Assembly (NCBI RefSeq): GCF_910596095.1
Contig: NC_056550.1
Location: 27,581,001 to 27,645,000, forward strand
DNA length: 64,000 nt
Source: Thunnus maccoyii
Lineage: Eukaryota > Chordata > Actinopteri > Scombriformes > Scombridae
Direction: 5' to 3'
The notes below the pieces were generated by a model. The model saw only the letters and a program-made list of their open reading frames with translations, was not told the DNA's origin and ran no database searches. The position numbers and the translations under genes were made by a program. Shown one piece after another: positions 9,936 through 19,957 of the stretch (the first letter of the stretch is position 1; every line of letters starts with the position of its first letter).

Positions 9936-10484
9936 TAGCAGTCACCCCAATGTTTAGATCACCTGTTGTGCGGGGACTAGCTCCCAAATAGTAATTGAGG
10001 ACGGCTGGGTTCATTCCTTCATTCCCCTCTTAGCCAATCAGGGTGTGACGACGCCCTTATTCTGGGGTTATAAGAGAGGAGAGGAACGGCACTCTGTTCT
10101 TTCCTCAACTGGTTGCAGACCTCATTTGTAGAGATTGTCAGACAGAAACTCTAGTCTGTTCAGGCCCTTTTGAGTTTTCTTCCCTGTCTTTTGCCTCCCT
10201 GATTTGAGGGTACCTTGAGGAACACTACAAAATAAACCTTTCAACCAAGTGACCTGCGTTGGGTCTCTCTTATAACCCCAGAAAAAGGGTGTCGTCACAA
10301 ACTGATTGGCCAAGAGGGGAATGAACCCAGCTGCCCTCAATTACTATTTGAGAGCTAGTCCCCACACCCTGCACAACAGGTGATCTAAATAACCCTCCAA
10401 CCAACCCAGAGGGATTTCGACATACAACTGTATAAATTCGGAACAGGGAAATGACAGAAAGTCCCACGAATGGGGTGACTGCTA
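9936..10484. repeat. Fold-back repeat, probably two inverted LTR pieces
   Basis: Arms at about 9953-10078 and 10263-10388 are inverted copies with few differences; the pairing resumes at the outer ends (TAGCAGTCACCCC at 9936 and its complement ending 10484) after an ~80-bp insert in the right arm. The left part looks like an LTR: a TATA-like TTATAAGAG near 10069 and AATAAA near 10230 downstream. It follows the Gypsy pol tail, so it may be that element's 3' LTR joined to an inverted LTR piece. A non-autonomous DNA transposon is the alternative. Confidence 0.6.
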
Positions 10485-10512
10485 CACAACAAAGGGTCAG
10501 TTGCACTCATAC

Positions 10513-10977
10513 CTTGCAGACAAATGCCCCACAGGATGTCAAGTCTTGCTGACACAGATGATTTATTGTATCACGAGTCCACCGTGAGATGTTATGTCTG
10601 TCTCTCATGAAGGCTCTGTAGGATAGCCAAATATTTTAGCCATTTGTAATCAAGAAACTTATGACATTACCACTGATGTATAACTTGCCTTGTCATATCC
10701 TTACATTTGCTTATGTGGTCAGGGGTTTCATCTAAGGGGTCAACGTAAAGCGCCCACTTCTCCTTTGGATAGATGACCTTCATAATACATATGAAGTCAT
10801 GTAAAGGGGATGAATTATCAAATTAAAAATCATGCTAGAGTACCACACAAATGTCTGGACACTCCTACACATGGTTCAATCTGATCTATGGTAGTGAATG
10901 TAAATTCTCACCACAACTGTCCAGTGCCGTTTGTCACAGACTGGTCCTATGGGGACATCGTAGGTCATTGGGTCAAG
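10513..10977 (-). pseudogene. Ulp1/SENP-like (C48) protease domain, three exons
   Basis: Exons 10977-10912, 10777-10689 and 10615-10513 are bounded by TTTTCAG|CTT, GTG|GTGAG, GAAG|GTC, a GC donor (AAG|GCAAGT), CTACAG|AGC and AAG|GTATG. They read DKRHWTVV, then ALYVDPLDETPDH, then HLCQQDLTSCGAFVCK. The His of RHW, Asp of YVD, Gln of CQQD and Cys of SCG occupy the catalytic positions of the C48 family, and I saw no stop inside these exons. Such proteases remove SUMO-like modifiers; the role within a transposon is unknown. Downstream exons would be needed to complete the fold. Confidence 0.65.
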
Positions 10978-11517
10978 CTGAAAACATACACACACATAAT
11001 GAATGAATGAATACTTGTGTGTATTGCAATCATGTATGAACAGATTTTGATAACAGTCAGCTTGTTTAATCCCTTGAATGATCCTTGCCACATTGCAGTC
11101 ATTTGAAAGGAGTCAATAAGATAAAACTCTGTTTACTCTTGTAACTTCACGACAGCATGAATGAATGCATTCACACCGTAAGTGACAAATGTGGAGTTAC
11201 ATTTTTGCCAAAAAAAATATTCAAGCATGTAAATGAAAAGACTTTATGCATGCAGATACCTCACTCTCTATTTCCCTTCCGGGGGCCAGATTTTGCAGGT
11301 CTGTGGCAAATATCTTGTATGGTCTGACTTTGCGGACAAGGAGACTTGTGGACTCAGTGTGAAAGTGGGAGACCTAGGACACCTCAAGGGGCTGGGCTGC
11401 AGTGCTGGAGAAGGAGTGGAAGTGGCAGTGGCAATCCATTTAGCAGGGCTTCGTGGCTGTGGTTTCTTGAGATGGTCAATGTTGGGGTTTTTTTTGTTTT
11501 TTTTTTTCTTCCCCAAT

Positions 11518-11623
11518 GGTGTTTCCTTTTGGTGGTGTTAGATCAGCACTTTTACCATCAATATTTGATATTGTGAATGGACCCAATAAATCAGCCTCTA
11601 ATTTCCCTCCCTTTCTTTGTTCC
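11518..11623 (-). pseudogene. GPY/F-like module after the integrase
   Basis: Minus-strand sequence reads EADLLGPFTISNIDG with LGPF at the position of the GPY/F motif, followed by a linker that runs into an A-rich stretch. This module occurs C-terminal to integrase in Gypsy and Ginger1 elements. An exon at 11807-11731 (CTRTTELKDVYAKVE) precedes it. Confidence 0.5.
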
Positions 11624-11903
11624 TGACAAATATTTTTCCATAGCGCTCAGTCCCCCACCACAAAGCAGTCATCCCCCCCCTTTGATAACTTCCTCTTCCA
11701 CACCCTTCCTTGTCCTTCTATAATATTGACCTCCACTTTAGCGTACACATCTTTGAGCTCTGTAGTTCGGGTGCATGGCTCCTCATTTTCAATCAGTGCA
11801 TAAAGATCTGCAACACTGGTGTAGATAAATAAGCAAAAGACACACAGCAGAGAAATGCATATGTTACCAAAGCAGTTCCTATTGTAGGTAAATGCCATCA
11901 TAC

Positions 11904-13048
11904 CTGCCACTTGTCTGGAATTTCAGACAGGTAACAGGCCTCCCTTCCATACATGAGAAAATAAGGAGAATATTTAGTGGTTATTTGTTTTTTAGTGCAT
12001 AGTCCAAAGACAGTTGGTTTGATATAACTGTCCCAGTCACTTGGGTGATCCTGCACCATCTTTTTCAAGGCCCTGAAATTGGACAAATATGGTCAGTCTC
12101 TAGAGAGACAGACACACAAAATATAGATACACAAAATGTAGAAAGTTGTATTTTCACCCTTGAATGGTGCCATTAAGCTTTTCCACCAAGCCATTTGTTT
12201 GCGGGTGGTGTGGTGCACAGAGGCTTCTGTCAATGTGGAACACAAATCCAGGTTGAGCTAGCACAAGCATTGAATATGAAAATGAAGAACATACATTTTT
12301 ATGCAATACCATGCTGATTTTCCCAGTGTTGCTGTGTACAAAAAAAGAGTAATATCACATCTCAGAATTCAACTTACTTTGTTGACAAATTCTTTTCCTC
12401 GGTCAGTCAGAATTCCTTTTGGTGCACCATACTTATAGAAAAAATCCAGAATGTAGTCTCACTTCCTCGGCCCTCTTATTTTTTTAGTGGATAGACCTCT
12501 AGCCATTTAGTGAAATAGTCCACCATGACACAAATGTATATGTGTCCATTGTTTGAGCACTTCAACTTGCCCACAAGGTCCATCCCCACAAGTTCAAAGG
12601 GCTCCGACACCTTAAATGCAAACAAAGCATACCATCAAGTATAAGATTTCTATGTCAAACATGTTTAATTTAATGAGATCATTCACCTCGATGGATTTAT
12701 ACTGGATTTCATCCTTTATAGATGCCCTCTTTTTTTGACAGTCATCACATCGGGAATCTAATAAAGCAAAACAATTGAGACACTCGGATATGAAATGTGT
12801 AAATATTTCCATAAGATCCATAGAAATATGGAGAAATAATGTACTCACCCATTTTGTGATGTCTGCTTTCATAACAGACCAGTCATACCGTTGAAGGATT
12901 GCATGCATGGTCTTGTCCACTCCACAGTGGGCCCCGATAGCACTGGCATGAAAGATGTTGTTTGCTTCATGTGGAGTACAGACTACCTTAGCAAGATGAT
13001 GCTGCTGCTCATCACGCTTTCTGTGGCACTGGTAATACAGTTCCCCAT
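11904..13048 (-). pseudogene. Intron-containing integrase, broken
   Basis: Exons are 13048-12849, 12757-12687, 12610-12378, about 12230-12160 and 12072-11904. The first two read HASAIGAHCGVDKTM and RCDDCQKKR, the zinc finger with a wide-spaced CxxC. The third has GMDLVG and VMVDYFTKW and, after a break, GILTDRGKEF: the first two catalytic aspartates. The fourth, which should hold the catalytic glutamate, is frame-damaged (GTGGAAAAGCTTAATGG is still readable). The fifth is the conserved KYSPYFLMYGREA end. A stop and frameshift lie in an A-run near 12480. Donors such as GTGAGTAC and GTAAGTTG are near consensus. Confidence 0.7.
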
Positions 13049-13146
13049 CTAGGGATTTTATTGCCATAAAATTTGAAATGACATTTAAAATTCAATAACG
13101 CAATATATACAGTGCTGTTGTGTGGTTTGCCTTACTTATTATTTGC

Positions 13147-13256
13147 TAACTCTCTGCCCTTCGTTTAAGAATGTAACGCTGATTCTTGGTGAAGTTTGGA
13201 GGGTAGATGTTTTCCAGTTTAAAGTCAAGGATTTCCTTCACTTTCTGAGGGTCCAT
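13147..13256 (-). pseudogene. N-terminal exon of the Ginger-like gene
   Basis: ATG at 13256-13254 opens MDPQKVKEILDFKLENIYPP followed by NFTKNQRYILKRRAES and a stop near 13147. A GTAAGG donor lies just past the stop, so the stop is probably a mutation near the exon end. Confidence 0.5.
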
Positions 13257-13350
13257 TGCTGGTTTCTTTACTAATCCGCTATTCAGTTGCCCACTCGATT
13301 GTTTGCAAGCCACTATATTGCTACTGAGCAAAATTCCTGTGGAGAGGATG

Positions 13351-13581
13351 GAATGGCCTGCCAGCAGTCCTGACCTCAACCCCACTGAACACTTGTGGGA
13401 TCAGCTTGGGCATGCTGTTCATGCCAGAGTGACCAACACAACCACGTTGGCTGACTTGTGACAAATGCTGGTTGAAGAATGGGACGCCATCCCACAACAG
13501 TATGTGACTAGGCTGGTGACCAGCATGAGGAGGAGGTGCCAGGCTGTTGTGGCTGTGTATGGTTCTTCCACATGCTACTGA
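13351..13581 (+). pseudogene. Tc1-like transposase, C-terminal fragment
   Basis: The frame reads EWPASSPDLNPTEHLWDQLG, including the Asn-Pro-x-Glu-His-Leu-Trp block with the third acidic catalytic residue of Tc1 enzymes, then VEEWDAIPQQYV and a stop at 13579-13581. An internal TGA lies at 13459-13461. The N-terminal two thirds are missing, cut off next to the Ginger-like exon. Confidence 0.85.
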
Positions 13582-13984
13582 GGCTCCTGTTTGTTAAACG
13601 AATAAATTGTTAAATTGCCAATATGTCTTGTTTCTTCAAACTTCAATCATCCAATCCACCAAACAAGAGTCAATGTTAGAATAAGCTGTTTGGCATTGGC
13701 ACAGAAGATTTGGCATATTTTTCATGGGTGCAAGCCTCATACTCAGCTCTGCTGCTCATCCCACAAATGCATGTTCCTTACAAATGTGGCACCATTTAAA
13801 AAGGGGAAATAAACAGGCTTTCCAACGGTATAAGATTTATTGCCAAGAAGCATTGTTACAACAAAGAAATAATCTACCAAACACAAATTCCCTTAGTTTT
13901 TGTGCTATGTTTATATCAGTGAAGCTTGGCACACAACTTCATGGCTTGATCACTGCATATGCACAGCTGATGCACATGACACTT
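13582..13984. other. Spacer, no gene seen
   Basis: About 400 bp of AT-rich sequence between the Tc1 and LINE remnants. Its first part may be the untranslated end of the Tc1 copy; no matching terminal repeat was found. Confidence 0.4.
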
Positions 13985-15870
13985 TAGATGCCATGTAGAT
14001 TAATTATGATCTGGCCACTACTGACCATATACCCTTTTCTATGTTAAATTTTGGCAATATACCTAGTCTATCATCTATTGATAGCAACATAAGTGCGGGG
14101 AAATTAGACTGGTCTAATTTAACACATTTCTCAGACCGACACCCTGTTGGATGTATTGAACTACCAAAAGTTGCTACTGTTTGTTGTGATATGAACTGCA
14201 AGAACCTGCAACGTAGTAATGAGTTAAGTTTTATGTATGATTCCATTGTGGAGTCCCTCCTTATCTCCAGCAGGCCTTTTTATAAACATAAGTCTAATGT
14301 GTACCATGCTAAACTGGGTTGGAATGACAAGGGCTTCATGCTGAGACTTGAAGGGCTTTTAAAGCATGGGTAGAATCGGGTAGATATAAACACGGTCCCT
14401 TATTTGAACATAAGAAACATGCAAATGCAAATTTTAAATATGCCCTTCGATTTATTAAAAGGAATGAGAATACAATGAGATCTGACTCACTTGCCAGGAA
14501 GTTGCAAAATAATAGTCGTAATGATTTCTGGAAAGAAGTCAGAATAATAATTGTAAAACATCATTACCATCGAATATTGATGGAGTAAGTGGCTCAGAAA
14601 AAAATTCTCAGTTGTGGCAGAAACATTACTACGATCTGTTCAACTGTGTTAAAAGCAATTCATTTAATGTGGGCAACACAGACAATAATGAAGATGTGAT
14701 TGTCACCCCACAAGAAGTCCAAGATGCTGTCATGAAGCTAGGAGATAATAAGGCATCTGGTATGGATAATAGAACTGCTGAACATTTAAACCTTGCTAGT
14801 AAAAAACTCTACCCTTTTGTTTGCTATTTGTTTTACTGGGCTATTAGTCCATGGTATTCTACCTGACTCTATTTTTTCTGTTTATACTAGTGCCTGTCAT
14901 TAAAGATAAAGCCGGTAAACTAAACAGCTCAGAGAATTACAGGCCTATAGCCTTAGCCAGCATTCTGTCCAAAGTGCTGGAGAGAACCCTACTAAATAGG
15001 CTGGAACAGTACATCCTGACTTCTGACAACCAGTTTGGCTTCAAACGTAAACATGGCACTAATATGTGCATTTGCCAAAGCCTTTGACCATATAAATCAT
15101 GAAAAACTATTTAATAAATTGAATTAAATTATTTTGAAAGAGGTGTTCCTGGATTTCTAATTAGAATCCTGGTTTTTTGGTACACTCAACAGACGATGCA
15201 AATTAAATGGGGAAAATCTGTATCTGCTCCATTCCATGTGAGTAATGCAGTTCGACAAGGCAGCATTTTGTCTCCTTTTCTTTTTAATATCTATATGGAT
15301 GATCTGTCACTGCAGTTGAAAAGATGTGGAACAGGGTGTATAGTTGGCAATTCTATCATTAACCACCTTATGTACACAGATGATTTGGTGATTTTCTGTC
15401 CATGTAGTGCTGGTCTTCAACAGTTGTTGAGGGTATGTTCACAATATGGTATAGATTTTGACATCAAATATAATGCAACTAAGAGTAATATTATGATATA
15501 GAAGTAGAGAGGACAGAAAATTAGTATTTCCTGATTTCTTCCTGTATGGCATTGCCCTTAATTAGTGTAATGAAGCTAAATATTTGGGCCATTATATAAC
15601 CGATGATTTATCAGATGATAGGGACATTTACAGACAGTGTTGAAAGTTGTACGCACAAGCAAACATGTTGGCTCACAAATTTAGTATGTGTTCAGTAACT
15701 GTGAAAATCTCTCTTTTTAAAGCTTATTATTATATTATAATTTAGGCTCTGCAGAAATATTTAAAAAGAGAGAAACACGACAGCTAAAACTAGTTATTAA
15801 GGTTCCTCATTGTTTCGGCGTCTGTCCAACTGAGCTCAAGAGTTTAAATCCACTTATAAAACGGGTATGA
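13985..15870 (+). mobile_element. Non-LTR retrotransposon (LINE) fragment, decayed
   Basis: Shifting frames carry TDHIPFSMLNFG (end of the endonuclease), a linker, VQDAVMKLGDNKASG, VPVIKDKAGKLNSSENYRPI, a block ending VRQGSILSPFLFN, and LMYTDDLVIF, where the usual YADD is YTDD. These are reverse transcriptase motifs of the jockey/CR1 type of LINE. A decayed C-terminal part (KYLGHYITDD-like in broken frames) continues to about 15,870. The 5' end and an oligo-A or microsatellite tail were not seen. Many stops and frameshifts make it inactive. Confidence 0.8.
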
Positions 15871-17737
15871 CATTTAACAGACCTTTTACAGTTCTGTTTT
15901 TAATTATCACTCTGTGGCCACTGTCAAAATGTTACTTGCAACCTGTAAGCAAGCAGGGATGACGCTGAACTAAACCAACCACTGTCTCTGCAGCACCATG
16001 CTGCAAAAGCTTTCAGAGGCCTTGAAGCAAGAAAAATAGTGTCTGTGACACAAATGTGAGGTCTCTCTGCAGAAGAACTACTGGCAACTGAAGTTCGTTG
16101 TCCGGAGAAGGTGGAGCAGCATCCTCACCACACCAAGCAAAGCTAACAAAATGAGTCGGCCTCTCGTTACTGCAAACACTTTGCAATGTGACCCCAGTGA
16201 CACTGAAAATTTACTCCATGGGTGAACAATTAATGTGAACATTCAAATTAATGTGAATAAATAAACTCTGGTTAGATTGCTGACTAGCTTTAATGTTAGT
16301 TTAGCAGTTTACTCACGTTGCATAGCAACCACAGGCAGCTGGGAACTACTTTCATATAAATGACTCTAGTAATGTAATTGTTAACAGTTTTTATTGGATT
16401 GTGTCCATAATTTCTATATTAAATATTTGGTAACTGTTTTATAAAAGCAATATCTCACTCTTGGCAGTGGTATATTGTGATTACATCACAGAGAAGGGGG
16501 TTGTCAGGCCTCCGTTGCACTGGCTGAATATATTGCTTAAATGTCTCATGAGCTCAGGGTCATTTTGAAAAGTTGTCTGCTCTCAGAACTCTTGACACTT
16601 AAGAACACAAACATTTTTTATCACATACTGTATCAGTGTTATTTGACACTGCACACTTACACGACTGTTGATTTTGGCTGTACGACAAAAAACATCCCTG
16701 CCAGAGTTGAAACCAGACCTCTGGTTTACAAGATGTTTTCAAATGACGCTGCCAAACTGTTATCTGTTGTACAGGTGATGTCAAAGACACAAACACTCAT
16801 ATTATTAACCCTAATATTTAAGGAAATAATTAAGGAAAATGTTTATTGATAAGGCTGATTGGGTGGATTCCTTGAATGTAAATCACTTCAGATTGTTTCT
16901 CAAACGTTACTTTGTTACTAAAAAGCATCTTGAAAGATCACAGACTTCATTATTAATACATTTGCTTCACATTATAAAACCATTACTTTGCATATGAGAA
17001 TTAGAATTTAGGTTTATTTCTAAATATGTTGTTGCCTGCTGACAAATGAGATGTGTTTGTTGATTTTTGTCTTTAAAGGTTTGATTTTTTTTTTTTTTTT
17101 TCAGTGTTTGTTTCCTGAAATTGTGTTTTGTTTTTTTTTGTTTTTTTTAAATATTTGTCAATTTCTGTGGTTGTTACAGGATGTTTATTGTGGATCAAAC
17201 TTTACACATTTTTGGCCTTTAATAACCTGTGAGGTGCAGCTCTTCTGAGGTAAATATACAACTTGTTGTTCTGTTGGAGCATGAAGTGACTCATTCACTT
17301 TTTAAATCATTCATCATTAATCTTCTTACTGGTACTGGTACTGCACTTCTACATACCTGCAAATGTAACTGCACTTTAATCTCAGCGACACAGACTTCCT
17401 TGTTGAGTTCAACACCTCTGAATGTTTGTGGCCTGTAACTGGCAGATCCGGTTTGTCCTCACAAAAGAAAACGTCATGAGTGTTTCTAGAAAAAACACAA
17501 CCTTTGACAGATAACAATCTCCTCTAAAAAACCCTATTATGGATGGTCAACCATTATGTTAAGCGTGTACAGAACAGTATGTTTCTGTTTCACAGCTGTA
17601 CAGAATATACCTCAGATGCCTTTTTAATGGATGCACTATTAAATCAAATAAATAAAAGAATTAAAGATTTCTTGGAAGTTTTCATGTTTTATTGTTTTAC
17701 AAAATTGAATCAAAGTAGATTTAATATGGCCTTTTTT
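15871..17737. other. Spacer without a recognised gene
   Basis: AT-rich sequence with T-runs at about 17,084-17,145. Short open frames here show no recognisable domain or splice pattern. Confidence 0.4.
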
Positions 17738-17768
17738 CAGTGATGGAAAGTAACTAAATACACCTTTG

Positions 17769-18277
17769 TGTCATGATTCTGTGTCTCCATGACCTGCTGC
17801 CACTCTCTCTCCCTGTGTGTGAGTGGAGAAAGGTGTGCTGGAATCAGAGCAGAGCCAAACCAGCTGCACCTCACCTCAATAATCAAATACTCAGCCCTGC
17901 CACTTCAGCCCTGCCAGATCGTAGCTTCTGTGCCAGTCAGTCTACATTTCGAGCCAATTTTATGCCATCACCAGTTTTCTTGTCAATGCCTGTTTTGCCC
18001 TTGCCTGACCCTGATTCCTGTTTCCCCGCAGTCTAATCTGCTCTTTCTCAATCCCCTCATCTCATTTCGTCAGTCCTGTTTCTTTGCCCTGGACCCTCAC
18101 TCTTCCCAGTTTCCAGCCTAAGCCCCAGCCCCAATTTCCCAGTTTCCAGCCCAAACTTCTCCAGGCCTGGATTCCCTTTCCCTAGCCTTCAAAATGAATA
18201 CTTTATTCTTGTCATATCCCTGTCTCCTCGCTGTTGAGTGCCTACACTTGGGTTCACCTGCTTTGCCCCACACAACA
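17769..18277 (+). mobile_element. Solo LTR (509 bp)
   Basis: It begins TGTCATGATTCTG and ends CCCACACAACA and is flanked by the 5-bp duplication CTTTG (17764-17768 and 18278-18282). Removing it restores the MITE sequence. Its C-rich 3' half contains no ORF of note. It is probably Gypsy-type by boundaries and duplication length. Confidence 0.85.
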
Positions 18278-18465
18278 CTTTGAGGTATTTGTACTTTACT
18301 TGAGTATTTCCATGTGATGCTACTTTCTACATTTCAGAGGGAAATATTGTACTTTCTACTCCACTACATTTATTTGACAGCTTTAGTTACTTTTTCAGAT
18401 GAAGATTTGACACAATGGATAATATAACAAGCTTTTAAAATACAACACATTGTTAAAGATGAAAC

Positions 18466-18797
18466 CAGTGGTTTCCAACCTTTTTGTCTTTTGACGTCTT
18501 ACAAAAAGCAGTGTGTAGTCGGGGTCACATTTCACATGTCTATGAGTTGTTAACAGCTCCACCAAATAGTGATTTTTCCCTCTAAACTTCTCACATGCTT
18601 TCATTTCAATAAATGTTCAAATGATCCAATATTTCAGCAAAAATCAAAGATTAGAGAAAAAGTCCAAAAACTGAAAACAGATTTGTGTATCAGAACTTTG
18701 TTTTTTCTTCTTTCCTCTCCCATTAATCATCTCACGACCCCTCAGATTTATCTGCTGACCCTTTGGAGGGGCCCGACCCCTAGGTTGGGAACCACTG
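18466..18797 (+). mobile_element. Small hAT-like MITE inside the larger one
   Basis: The ends are CAGTGGTTTCCAACC and GGTTGGGAACCACTG. The 8-bp flanks GATGAAAC and GACTAAAC match at six of eight places, fitting an old hAT duplication. Another member of the family lies at 61321-61567. Confidence 0.75.
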
Positions 18798-18956
18798 GAC
18801 TAAACTAGCTAAGTGTATATAAAGTAGTAGAAACTAGCTCCACCTCCAGCAGCTACAACAGTAACATGCTGCTCTAACACTGATGCTTCACTATTAATAA
18901 TCTAATGATGTCATATATAATAATATATCAGTCAGAGGGACCAAACCACTACTTTT

Positions 18957-19097
18957 ACTGCAATACTTTAACTACATCAAGCTCATAATACTTATGTACT
19001 TTTACTGCAATACTTTAACTACATCAAGCTCATAATACTTATGTACTTTTACTGCAATACTTCAACTACATCAAGCTCATAATACTTATGTACTTTA
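18957..19097 (+). repeat. 47-bp tandem repeat, three units
   Basis: Units starting ACTGCAATACTTTAACTACA recur at 18957, 19004 and 19051. The second MITE copy (34203-35037) has four units. Confidence 0.9.
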
Positions 19098-19536
19098 ACT
19101 GTAGTAGGATTTTTCATGCAGGACTTTTGATTTGTAATGGAGTATTTTTACATTGCTGTATTTGTTCTGTTACTTAAGTAAAATATCTGAGTACCTCTTC
19201 CACTACTGTTTTTTTGACACTGTTCGACAAAATTGTGAAAATAGATCTCTATAATAATTAATTACAAATACAAAATACATGTTGACATATGTATTAAGCC
19301 CCTTTAACCCTAAACTATCACTGATGCAGCCAAATTTGTTTAAGATGACTCATAACTAGTTAGAGATCACCTGTGTGTAAATTGTTCTATAAATACTCAT
19401 GTCAGTATCATGGAAAAACCATCACGATTGTAGACAAAGAAATACTGAAAAGGTGGTTGTGTAAGAGGGAGTGATGGACCCAAGTTTGGCAGGTTACAAT
19501 GTGTGAACTGTGACGTTAGTCCCATGTTGTTGACAG

Positions 19537-19689
19537 TTCTTCTTGGTTTTACTGTTCCAAAGTATTCAGAATCTGATTAACCTGACAACGGCTAGAGTCC
19601 ATTTGTTCATGGGGAGCCAGATGCAGTTTGACCAGTTCATTCCTGAGGAGACAGGACACTACTCAGTGGAGCTGGATGGAGTCCAAAGG
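19537..19689 (+). CDS. Possible orphan exon
   Basis: The frame includes ARVHLFMGSQMQFDQF and EETGHYSVELDGVQ, ending at a donor-like CAAAG|GTGAAT (19689/19690). The GHYSVELDG part is reminiscent of an immunoglobulin-fold strand, but I cannot name it, and no neighbouring exon was found. It may be a remnant or a chance frame. Confidence 0.25.
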
Positions 19690-19822
19690 TGAATTTTTTT
19701 GTTGAACACTGAGCGGCTCTGCAATACCGCCATAGACTGTAAAAAATAATGGTCATAACCACTGTGATGTCAGGGTAAATGCTAGATTGGACTGGCCAGA
19801 GGGACGAACTCTTGTGAGTGCA

Positions 19823-19888
19823 GTTAGGCTTAGGCTTAGGCTTAGGCTTAGGCTTAGGGTTAGGGTTAGGGTTAGAGTTAGGGTTAGG
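19823..19888 (+). repeat. Interstitial telomere-like repeat
   Basis: About five TTAGGC units pass into about six TTAGGG-type units (one TTAGAG), 66 bp in all. TTAGGG is the vertebrate telomere unit. Confidence 0.9.
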
Positions 19889-19957
19889 TCAAGGTAAAGG
19901 TTAAGGTTTGCATTTTGACCATTGCCATCTTAGATTTTTGGAACAAGAAGTGACAAC

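Larger units (their letters stand above)
10513..13256 (-). mobile_element. Decayed Ginger-like transposon: integrase + Ulp1 protease
   Basis: On the minus strand a series of short coding blocks with GT-AG (one GC-AG) borders encodes, in order, an N-terminal exon, the integrase zinc finger, the integrase DDE core, a GPY/F-type module and a Ulp1-like cysteine protease. Ginger1 DNA transposons, as I remember them, carry Gypsy-like integrases with GPY/F and sometimes Ulp1 or OTU proteases, and have introns. No LTR, reverse transcriptase or RNase H is seen here. Stops and a frameshift show it is dead. Terminal inverted repeats were not found. A decayed host gene derived from such an element is the alternative. 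Confidence 0.65.
17738..19208 (+). mobile_element. hAT-like MITE with two nested insertions
   Basis: The left end is CAGTGATGGAAAGTAACTAA and the right end CTTCCACTACTG, the terminal inverted repeats of a MITE very common in teleosts (CAGTGGTGGAAAGTAACTAAG type). The interior is rich in AGTACTTTTACT-like steps. A solo LTR (17769-18277) and a smaller MITE (18466-18797) are inserted in it. Confidence 0.8.

Noticed and set aside
16541..16849. 102-codon plus-strand frame
   Set aside because: No motif, no splice context, in AT-rich spacer.
17773..18121. Two overlapping proline-rich plus-strand frames
   Set aside because: They fall inside the solo LTR, which is C-rich.
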